Source of the DNA: Thermoplasmata archaeon
GTDB lineage: Archaea; Thermoplasmatota; Thermoplasmata; Lutacidiplasmatales; UBA184
Reading direction: 5' to 3'
DNA length: 5,067 nt
Assembly: GCA_021792485.1 (NCBI GenBank)
Contig: JAJYUO010000091.1
Coordinates: 1-5,067 of the forward strand
Part shown: positions 1 to 4,331 of the stretch, one piece after another
Layout: each line of letters starts with the position of its first letter
Numbering within the stretch: position 1 is the first letter of the stretch
Program-made: the position numbers and the translations under genes
Notes under the pieces: model-generated
Database searches by the model: none
What the model saw: only the letters and a program-made list of their open reading frames with translations
Told to the model about the DNA's origin: nothing

Positions 1-47
1 GGCGCGTTCGAGTCCCCAGCGGATACGCGGTCCCCGAGGGCACGGTG

Positions 48-431
48 TTACAGTCGACTCCTGACGCCAGACGGACCAATGTTCCCGTGACCGACAACGG
101 AGTCCAGGACAAAACGAGCGACCGGCTGCTTGTCGTTGGTCCCGCGGAAGTCCAGGAACTTGGTTCCGTCGATAGTCTCAACCTTCGGTGGTGTGCTGCC
201 ATCGACCTTGACCTCTTCTAGCCCGTTCGGCCCCTGGAGTCGAACCGGGTAGGTGTCGGTCTTGCCATCCATCTTGTAACCAACGATGTGATCGAGATTG
301 AACCAGGCCACCTGGCCCCCAGGCCCCTCAAACGTCAGTTCCTTGTTCCTTACTGACACGGTCGCCACGTTCGCGGCGGGGACCTCGATCTTGGCGCCAT
401 TTGCCCGGGTCCACACAATCCAGCTCGCCAT
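48..431 (-). CDS. Hypothetical protein with two internal beta-rich repeats
   Basis: I do not recognise the family. The 127-residue product contains a clear internal duplication. Residues about 13-52 and 73-115 align as ELTFEG..GQVAWFNLDHIVGY against FLDFRGTNDKQPVARFVLDSVVGH, sharing an F-x-G, a V-A-x-F, an L-D and a V-G at matching positions. Alternating hydrophobic residues suggest beta strands, so each repeat may be a small beta unit. No signal peptide or membrane segment is visible, so it is probably cytoplasmic. The ATG at 431 is preceded on the minus strand by AGAGGAA, about four bases from the start, and lies nine bases after the stop of the upstream wHTH gene. That spacing indicates a two-gene operon. 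A role as partner or effector of the wHTH protein is only inferred from position. Confidence 0.8.
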   Translation of the reverse strand: MASWIVWTRANGAKIEVPAANVATVSVRNKELTFEGPGGQVAWFNLDHIVGYKMDGKTDTYPVRLQGPNGLEEVKVDGSTPPKVETIDGTKFLDFRGTNDKQPVARFVLDSVVGHGNIGPSGVRSRL

Positions 432-440
432 GGTTCCTCT

Positions 441-758
441 TCACTCGGAGGAGTCCCGGCCGTTCGGCAGGTGGTAGTAGAGCTTGTTCTCGGCGTTCCG
501 CGTCCGGATCACGAGACCCGTGCGGTTCAGCTCCTCGAGGGATGCCGCGAGGTTGAAGGTGCGGTAGCCGACCAAGAGGGGGTTCCAAGGCAGGATGGCC
601 TGCGTGCCGCGGACAGTGACGAGCTGGTCCGCGATCTCGTTGAAGGTGTAGGCCTTCCCCGGAGCGTCGCGCAGGAAGTTCAGGATCTCCCGCTGGTCGC
701 TGGGCAGTTCGGTCGTCGTTCGGGTCGTCTCGCGCAGCTCCTTCACGTCGATGGGCAT
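441..758 (-). CDS. Winged-helix-like DNA-binding protein (putative)
   Basis: The product is 105 residues. Residues about 20-31 (SDQREILNFLRD) and 38-46 (TFNEIADQL) look like the first two helices of a winged helix. Residues 72-81 (ASLEELNRTGL) could be the recognition helix, followed by a wing-like hairpin at 82-97 (VIRTRNAENKLYYHL). This matches the general winged-helix pattern, but I cannot name a family. The stretch at 47-70 (VTVRGTQAILPWNPLLVGYRTFNL) is longer than usual between helices and may be an insertion. It is the first gene of a minus-strand pair; the downstream gene starts nine bases after its stop. Two strong inverted repeats lie upstream of its start at 785-806 and 842-870, which would fit autoregulation, though that is inference. 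No strong Shine-Dalgarno is seen; AGAAGG about 10 bases upstream is the best candidate. Confidence 0.75.
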   Translation of the reverse strand: MPIDVKELRETTRTTTELPSDQREILNFLRDAPGKAYTFNEIADQLVTVRGTQAILPWNPLLVGYRTFNLAASLEELNRTGLVIRTRNAENKLYYHLPNGRDSSE

Positions 759-784
759 AGCTCAACTCACAGCCTTCTGGCCGT

Positions 785-806
785 GCTGGCCAGATGCCTG
801 GCCAGC
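785..806. promoter_or_regulatory. Inverted repeat upstream of the wHTH gene (operator or leader hairpin)
   Basis: GCTGGCCAG-ATGC-CTGGCCAGC is a perfect 9-bp inverted repeat with a four-base spacer. It lies 27 bases upstream of the minus-strand ATG at 758. On the minus strand it is preceded by a T-rich run (complement of AAAAA at 811-815), the only AT-rich tract nearby and a possible weak promoter element. It could bind a dimeric regulator or form a hairpin in the 5' leader of the wHTH mRNA. Confidence 0.5.
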
Positions 807-841
807 GTAGAAAAAGACTCTGGCCCGACAGAAGAACTCGT

Positions 842-870
842 CTCCGGCCACGTCGCGACGTGAGCCGGAG
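842..870. promoter_or_regulatory. 29-base near-perfect palindrome in the divergent intergenic region
   Basis: CTCCGGCCACGTCG is followed directly by CGACGTG, one unpaired A at 863, then GCCGGAG. The two 14-base arms are exact complements apart from that one extra A, with no spacer. Its centre is about 60 bp from that of the repeat at 785-806. The gap between divergent starts (759-1008) holds no convincing gene, so an operator site is the simplest reading. A cruciform or transcript hairpin is the alternative. Confidence 0.55.
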
Positions 871-1008
871 TATGTGTGCGGACGACCTTCCCGCAGCCGT
901 GCCTCACCGGTAAGGTATCGACATCGGCCTCGGCCCCGCGTCCCTCCGCAGAACCTTGATGCTGGCCCGCCCGGGTACCCCCTCGCCCGAGAGGGCAGAG
1001 GAATCACC

Positions 1009-1269
1009 ATGAGCAAAGGCAAGGGCGGCGGCAAGAGCCAGGCGCAACTCGACCAGAGATCAAGATCCATGAACCCGCAGGACGCGGTGGGCAAGGCCAC
1101 CATCTCGAATCAGACTGCGCAAGGGACTCCAGGTACCCCGGCGCACCAGGCGGGGCTCGACAACCGCAGCGTTCAGCTGAACACGCCCAGCCCTGCGCCG
1201 GCCACCGCGAAGCCCACGACGAAACCGACCACGACTACCGAATCGACCACACAGACGTCCAACTCGTAG
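1009..1269 (+). CDS. Short Thr/Pro-rich, probably disordered protein with repeated LD-x-RS-x3-N motif
   Basis: The 86-residue product begins MSKGKGGGKSQAQLDQRSRS and is basic and glycine-rich at its N terminus. A motif occurs twice: LDQRSRSMNPQD (residues 14-25) and LDNRSVQLNTPS (50-61). Residues 60-86 are almost entirely Thr, Pro, Ala, Ser and Lys, consistent with an unstructured tail. I recall similar short proteins with KSQAQLD-type starts and NxLNP repeats in many prokaryotes, but cannot assign a function. The reading frame extends upstream to 874. I chose the ATG at 1009 because AGAGG lies about seven bases upstream and the protein-like sequence starts there. It is divergent from the wHTH gene and 46 bases upstream of the SLOG gene, with a hairpin in that gap. 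Confidence 0.65.
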   Translation: MSKGKGGGKSQAQLDQRSRSMNPQDAVGKATISNQTAQGTPGTPAHQAGLDNRSVQLNTPSPAPATAKPTTKPTTTTESTTQTSNS

Positions 1270-1282
1270 GCGTCAACGACCC

Positions 1283-1315
1283 GGCCTCGTTCCTCGCCGA
1301 AGAGGAACGACGGCC
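1283..1315 (+). promoter_or_regulatory. Hairpin that buries the Shine-Dalgarno of the SLOG gene
   Basis: CGTTCCTC (1288-1295) pairs perfectly with GAGGAACG (1302-1309) across a six-base loop. The stem continues through T1287-A1310 and, past a bulged C, through GGCC (1283-1286) with GGCC (1312-1315). The paired strand includes the AGAGGAA ribosome-binding sequence, and the stem ends directly at the GTG start (1316). It may repress translation of the SLOG gene. Starting 13 bases after the stop at 1269, it could also act as a 3' end hairpin for the upstream gene, though no T-tract follows. Confidence 0.5.
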
Positions 1316-1696
1316 GTGACCCGCGTCTTGATCTGCGGCAGTCGCGTCTGGACCGACGGGGAGCTCATCCTCTCCACTCTGCGCGACATCCACGCTCGGG
1401 AGCGCGTGGACGTGGTCATCGAGGGCGAGGCCCCGGGCGCGGACACCCTCGCCCGCCAAGCTGCCGAGCATCTCGGCATCCCCGTCCTCGCCTTCCCCGC
1501 CGACTGGGAGCGCTACGGGCGCGGAGCGGGGCCCCGGAGGAACCAGCAGATGATCGATGAGGGCCACCCGGACATCGTTCTCGCGTTCAGCGAGGACCTC
1601 AACAGCTCGCGCGGGACGGCGGACATGGTCGCGCAGGCCCGGAGGGCCGGCCTCCCGGTTCGGCTCATCTCGCACACGGGCGCGAAGTCCTTGTAG
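1316..1696 (+). CDS. YspA/DUF2493-type SLOG-family protein
   Basis: The 126-residue product matches the DUF2493 (YspA, cpYpsA-related) branch of the SLOG superfamily, Rossmann-like proteins thought to bind nucleotide-derived ligands. Visible family signatures are an N-terminal beta strand and loop VLICGSR (4-10), IEGEAPGADTLA (35-46, the GxxxGAD element), FPADWERYGR (60-69), AGPRRNQQM (71-79), a hydrophobic strand IVLAFSED (87-94), and RGTADMVAQARRAGLPV (99-115). Length is typical for the family, so it looks complete. The start is GTG with AGAGGAA about eight bases upstream, inside a hairpin at 1283-1315. Such proteins are frequent in phages and plasmids; their ligand is unknown in most cases. 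The LSm-like gene follows about 100 bases downstream in the same reading frame, separated by a TAG. Confidence 0.88.
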   Translation: MTRVLICGSRVWTDGELILSTLRDIHARERVDVVIEGEAPGADTLARQAAEHLGIPVLAFPADWERYGRGAGPRRNQQMIDEGHPDIVLAFSEDLNSSRGTADMVAQARRAGLPVRLISHTGAKSL

Positions 1697-1795
1697 ACCC
1701 ACTTTCCTGGCCCCTCTGGCCACCTTTCTGAGACCCGAGATGTCGCTCTGACCGAGACCGCCAGGTCCTTCCTCGCCCGCGCGGAGGGTCAGGTC

Positions 1796-2089
1796 GTGAC
1801 GGTTCAGCTCCGCGACCGGGCCCTCATAGGTGTGCTCCGCGGCGAGGATGAGTTCATCAATCTGTACCTCGAGGAGGTCAAGGAGGTTCGCGACGGCAAG
1901 GCCCTCACGCTCCCGCGAGCAGTAGTCAGGGGAAGCCATGTCCTGGCCGTCCATGCGGCGAAGCTTGGGCCACCAGTCGCCTCTGCGCCGCGAGAGGCCG
2001 TCTGGTCGGGTTCGCGGGCTGACCGCGCGGGCTACTTCCCGCCCCGGCGCGACGCCGGGGACCGAGAGTGGGCCCGGCGGCGGGAGTGA
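1796..2089 (+). CDS. LSm/Sm-fold RNA-binding protein, archaeal type
   Basis: Residues 2-31 (VQLRDRALIGVL..EDEFINLYLEEV) fit the Sm1 motif, with G12, the D18-x3-N22 pair and the following L-x-L. Residues 41-52 (AVVRGSHVLAV) fit the Sm2 motif of archaeal and eukaryotic Sm proteins, including the key R45-G46. Bacterial Hfq has a different Sm2 (YKHA), so this is not Hfq. Sm proteins form rings that bind U-rich RNA; a role as RNA chaperone is inferred from the fold. Residues 54-97 form a Gly/Arg/Ala-rich tail not typical of LSm proteins. The GTG start has GGAGGG with seven-base spacing. Upstream in-frame codons 1748-1795 (LTETARSFLARAEGQV) resemble the usual N-terminal Sm helix, so the true start may be further upstream. 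The stop is three bases from the convergent membrane-protein gene. Confidence 0.72.
   Translation: MTVQLRDRALIGVLRGEDEFINLYLEEVKEVRDGKALTLPRAVVRGSHVLAVHAAKLGPPVASAPREAVWSGSRADRAGYFPPRRDAGDREWARRRE
2042..2060. terminator. Perfect GC hairpin near the convergent gene ends (possible terminator)
   Basis: CCCCGGCG-CGA-CGCCGGGG is an 8-bp perfect stem with a three-base loop. It lies inside the Arg-rich tail of the LSm-like gene, about 30 bases before its stop and just beyond the stop of the convergent membrane-protein gene at 2093. It could therefore stop transcription from either side. No T-tract follows on either strand, so a standard intrinsic terminator is not shown. Confidence 0.35.
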
Positions 2090-2092
2090 AGC

Positions 2093-2968
2093 TCAGGGCG
2101 GATTCTCTCGGTGTTTCGTCACGTCCGCCCGAGCGAGGAGCCTCTCGACCTTGCGCCTGCGAGCGGAAGCCTCCATAGTTGCCCGCACTAGCTCGACAAT
2201 CTGGCGTGCGATTCTCTCTTCCCCCGGCTTGTCGACCGTGGCGGGAAGAGGAAGGGGTACCAGGGGTAGACCCTTCCGAGCCTCGATCTCGTTTGCAGCG
2301 GGTACCCCTTTCGTCCACTCGGTGGGGGCGGAGGCCCTCTCGAACGTACCGATGAGCATCCCGTGGGTCCTTGCGAAATCCTCTCTGCGGGGGGATGCGG
2401 GAAAGGTCGCCTGGACGGTACGGAAGTTCTCGAGGGCCACCTGCTGCCTCCGCACGATGATTGCCAGCTCGCGCCGTAGCTCCTCGGGCGAAGGTCCCCG
2501 ACCGGGCTGTCCCTTGCGCGATGGAGCTGGCTTCGGGAGCCAAGATCCAGCGCACCCCGCGTCTTGCAAAGTCCTGAACTGGGCCGGACTGATCCCAATC
2601 CACGCGCGCATCCCTGGGACCTCCAAGTGTCCGAAGTTGTCGGGCCATGACGACTCCAGCTTCACGCTATCAAGTGGGGCTCGAACAACACGCCCGAACA
2701 GTGTATGCACCTCCAGTGCATTCCCGACCATCCGGACCGCCCGAGGCCAGCGGTAGCTGAGCATGTACAGGTTGATGGCGGCGATGACCGATACCAGCGA
2801 CGCTGCCGGAATGAGCCACGCGGGGACCCCTCCGATCCGCGCGGTCCCGGCCGCCACGAACATGTAGTAGAGGCTAAGCGTGAGGAACAGGAGTGTGACG
2901 GGCGCGAGAAGGATGGGCTGGGGGTTCCTCCTCTCAGTCGGAATCCAGTCCCCTGCGCTCTCGGTCAT
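2093..2968 (-). CDS. Two-helix membrane protein with bacterial-PH-like segment
   Basis: The 291-residue product, counted from ATG at 2968, has two hydrophobic segments at about residues 18-40 and 47-69 that form a short transmembrane hairpin. The region 76-132 (AVRMVGNALEVHTLFGRVVRAPLDSVKLESS, ending near GISPAQFRTL) resembles the beta-rich bacterial PH-like domains that often follow such a hairpin; this is moderate recognition only. The C-terminal 150 residues are charged and mostly helical (160-185 and 250-285), with a Pro/Lys-rich linker around 142-160, and probably face the cytoplasm. A GTG at 2998 would add ten residues (MRQGRQAPRR) without a visible Shine-Dalgarno; the ATG has GAGG close upstream. 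It is convergent with the LSm-like gene and reads away from the structured region upstream. Function unknown. Confidence 0.75.
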   Translation of the reverse strand: MTESAGDWIPTERRNPQPILLAPVTLLFLTLSLYYMFVAAGTARIGGVPAWLIPAASLVSVIAAINLYMLSYRWPRAVRMVGNALEVHTLFGRVVRAPLDSVKLESSWPDNFGHLEVPGMRAWIGISPAQFRTLQDAGCAGSWLPKPAPSRKGQPGRGPSPEELRRELAIIVRRQQVALENFRTVQATFPASPRREDFARTHGMLIGTFERASAPTEWTKGVPAANEIEARKGLPLVPLPLPATVDKPGEERIARQIVELVRATMEASARRRKVERLLARADVTKHRENPP

Positions 2969-3138
2969 TCGCCTCGGTGCCTGTCTTCCTTGTCTCACAG
3001 GAGTTCCCCGCGAGATAGACCTGCCGCGAGTTCGGTGCCCCCCCAGCAGTCAATCGAGGACATGATCGCGCGAGGCGACCTGGCTGAGGGGGACACCCTG
3101 CCCGTTCCCCCTGCAACCTCCTTCCGCACCGCCCCACC

Positions 3139-3241
3139 GGGGGGAGGACCCTTGAGCGGTCCTCCCCCTCTCGACCCCCCTCCCCGCCTCCTGCCGCAGG
3201 AGGAAGGGGCTGCGAGAGCTTCGTCTCGGTCCCCTTCCTCC
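3139..3241. repeat. Strong GC hairpins, two of them mutually exclusive
   Basis: GGGGGAGGACC (3140-3150) and GGTCCTCCCCC (3158-3168) form an 11-bp perfect stem, extended by a G-T wobble (3139/3169). Next, CCTCCTG-CCG-CAGGAGG (3187-3203) forms a 7-bp stem. Overlapping it, GGAGGAAGGGG (3199-3209) pairs perfectly with CCCCTTCCTCC (3231-3241), enclosing a 5-bp inner stem CGAGA/TCTCG (3213-3217/3224-3228). The last two cannot both form because they share 3199-3203. No T-tract follows, and I see no gene between 2999 and 3303. Confidence 0.6.
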
Positions 3242-3260
3242 TTGGCCCTCCATCCCGAGT

Positions 3261-3299
3261 GGGGGGCCTTCGGCCCCCCGACGCGCCCTCCGGGCGCGT
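3261..3299. repeat. Tandem pair of 8-bp hairpins with three-base loops
   Basis: GGGGGGCC-TTC-GGCCCCCC (3261-3279) and ACGCGCCC-TCC-GGGCGCGT (3281-3299) are two perfect 8-bp hairpins one base apart. Both have a three-base pyrimidine loop closed by a C-G pair. They directly precede the long inverted repeat that begins at 3304, so they may be part of the same structured element. Confidence 0.6.
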
Positions 3300-3303
3300 G
3301 GGC

Positions 3304-3390
3304 CCGTTCGGGTGTGGTGCGGCGGGTGCTCGCGCTGGTCGTTCGGGTCGGGGTGCGTTCGTGTCGCCGGGCCGCACGTGGCTGTCATCG
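3304..3390 (+). repeat. Left arm of the long imperfect inverted repeat
   Basis: Complementary to 3631-3716. Its outer 43 bases (3304-3346) match the reverse complement of the right arm at 36 positions without gaps. Its inner 18 bases are an exact match. Confidence 0.75.
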
Positions 3391-3435
3391 GGCTGAAGCC
3401 TCAACGGCCGACCGCACTCCCTCCGAGGTCGCGGG

Positions 3436-3506
3436 ACGTTCCCTCGCTCCGCTCGGCGAGGGGACGTAGGGGCCTTCTGGACTCAGGCCCTCTATCGTCC
3501 CCTCGC
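3436..3506 (+). repeat. Two competing hairpins sharing one strand
   Basis: Segment 3457-3467 (CGAGGGGACGT) can pair upstream with 3436-3446 (ACGTTCCCTCG, 11 pairs including one G-T). It can instead pair downstream with 3496-3505 (CGTCCCCTCG, 10 exact pairs). The downstream option extends inward through 3467-3474 with 3486-3494, past bulged T3495 and T3491, and outward by G3456-C3506, giving about 19 pairs around an 11-base loop. The two folds exclude each other, the geometry expected of a conformational switch, though no ligand or regulator is known. Confidence 0.55.
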
Positions 3507-3529
3507 GTCGCCAGCGCCCCGCTTCGCGT

Positions 3530-3544
3530 CCGCCTCTGAGGCGG
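3530..3544. repeat. Short GC hairpin
   Basis: CCGCCT-CTG-AGGCGG is a perfect 6-bp stem with a three-base loop inside the region enclosed by the long inverted repeat. Confidence 0.45.
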
Positions 3545-3567
3545 CTCGAAGGGGTGGGGTCGCCTCT

Positions 3568-3615
3568 GGACTCGCCTCGTGGGCGAGTCCGCCCGAGGGT
3601 CTCGCGGACCCTCGG
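3568..3615. repeat. Twin 9-bp hairpins with matching TCGYG loops
   Basis: GGACTCGCC-TCGTG-GGCGAGTCC (3568-3590) and CCGAGGGTC-TCGCG-GACCCTCGG (3593-3615) are perfect 9-bp stems two bases apart. Each has a five-base TCGYG loop closed by C-G. The stems differ in sequence but the geometry and loop are conserved, which suggests selection on structure rather than simple duplication. Confidence 0.65.
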
Positions 3616-3630
3616 CGTCAACCCTACGGG

Positions 3631-3716
3631 CGATGACAGCCACGTGCGCTGAAAGCGCCACGAACGCCGAGAGCCGAACGACCACCGCGAGCGGGTGCCT
3701 CCCCACCCCCGAACGG
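3631..3716 (-). repeat. Right arm of the long imperfect inverted repeat
   Basis: Complementary to 3304-3390. It ends at CCCGAACGG, immediately before AAGGAGG (3717-3723), the likely ribosome-binding sequence of the next reading frame. A structured upstream element could therefore affect translation there. Confidence 0.75.
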
Positions 3717-3725
3717 AAGGAGGAG

Positions 3726-4331
3726 ATGGAGGAGGTGGTGAGCAACAGCGCCCCCGCCAACCTCGCCTACCACGACCCGAAGACGGCCCCCACGCTGGCC
3801 CGCATCGAGCGCTTGGTCGGGCACCCGGTCGACGCGGAGAAGCTGAGGGCGAAGCTCGACGCGGCCCGGGCCGGTGTCGAGGTCGCGCCCGTTCAGGTGC
3901 TGGGGGCTATGCGCACCGCGACTCGCCTCGCCTATATCAGTCCCATGGTGGATCAGAGCGATGGCGCGGTGAGTGTCTGGGCGCCGCTGCCGGCGGACAG
4001 CCGCCTGCGTCCGGGACAGTATGTTCGGTTGCGCATCGTCACCGCGACACACCGGATGGCCCTCGCCGCCCCCAGTGCGGGCGTGATCACCGACGTTGGC
4101 AAACACGGCGTACTTTCGGTCGTGCGCGGCCACGAGGCGATCCGCGTACCGGTGCGGATAGGCATACGCGAACATGGCTGGGTCGAAGTATCGGGTCCCG
4201 CGCTCAGGGCCGGCACACAGATCGTCACCGTGGGAGCCTACGGCCTTCCCTCTCGGGTCGCGATCCAGATCGCCTCTGACTCGGCTCGCGACCCCGTCGC
4301 GGCGAACGCGCAAGGCCCCGAGACACCGTGA
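3726..4331 (+). pseudogene. RND membrane-fusion protein, C-terminal part only, fused to unrelated N-terminal segment
   Basis: The frame encodes 201 residues from ATG 3726; GTG 3738, with GGAGG five bases upstream, is an equally good start. From about residue 51-68 onward it matches the periplasmic adaptor (HlyD/AcrA-like) of RND pumps. The beta-barrel segment is LAYISPMVD..GAVSVWAPL..DSRLRPGQYVRLRI (68-104), followed by the membrane-proximal domain (MALAAPSAGVITD at 111-123 and GPALRAGTQIVTVGAYGLP at 157-175). Family members are usually 350-400 residues with a signal sequence, lipoyl domain and helical hairpin; all are missing. Residues 1-50 (for example ARIERLVGHPVDAEKLRAKL at 25-44) look like a different, unidentified protein with almost only G or C in third codon positions. 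The stop overlaps the downstream transporter start. A working pump adaptor is unlikely from this frame alone. Confidence 0.7.

Larger units (their letters stand above)
3304..3716 (+). ncRNA. Candidate large structured RNA or DNA element, closed by a long inverted repeat
   Basis: The left arm (3304-3390) and right arm (3631-3716) are complementary over almost their whole length. Exact blocks include CCGTTCGGG, GCTCGCG, TGGTCGTTCGG, CGTTCGTG and the 18-base CGCACGTGGCTGTCATCG (3373-3390 with 3631-3648). They are separated by short symmetric mismatches and indels, like a stem with internal loops. The 240 bases inside hold several more perfect hairpins. No open reading frame here looks like a protein; those on both strands are Arg/Pro-rich and low in complexity. 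The strand is uncertain: two G-T positions (3139/3169 in the adjoining hairpin and 3440/3463) favour plus-strand RNA, weak support. It does not show the conserved elements of RNase P, SRP RNA or tmRNA that I know. A DNA element with inverted ends is the alternative. Confidence 0.4.

Noticed and set aside
1..25. TTCGAGTCC resembling a tRNA T-loop at the window edge
   Set aside because: The flanking bases do not form the five-pair T stem and no acceptor stem or CCA follows.
1235..1954. Long minus-strand frame across the SLOG and LSm genes
   Set aside because: It is the antisense shadow of two genes with clear family motifs; its own sequence shows none.
1938..2756. Long plus-strand frame opposite the membrane protein
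   Set aside because: It is a shadow: the minus strand has two clear membrane segments and a coherent protein, while this frame is Arg/Ser-rich.
3061..3469. Plus-strand frame starting MIARGDLAEGD
   Set aside because: Only the first dozen residues look protein-like; the rest is Pro/Arg-rich and overlaps the hairpins, with no convincing ribosome-binding site.
3304..3716. MITE or insertion sequence bounded by terminal inverted repeats
   Set aside because: No target-site duplication is visible at either edge and the mismatches sit in symmetric blocks, which fits a stem with internal loops better. It is not excluded.
3401..3760. Minus-strand frame encoding a short hydrophobic stretch near its start
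   Set aside because: Most of it is Arg/Pro-rich low-complexity sequence, as expected from reading GC-rich hairpins, and the copy in the other arm is frameshifted.
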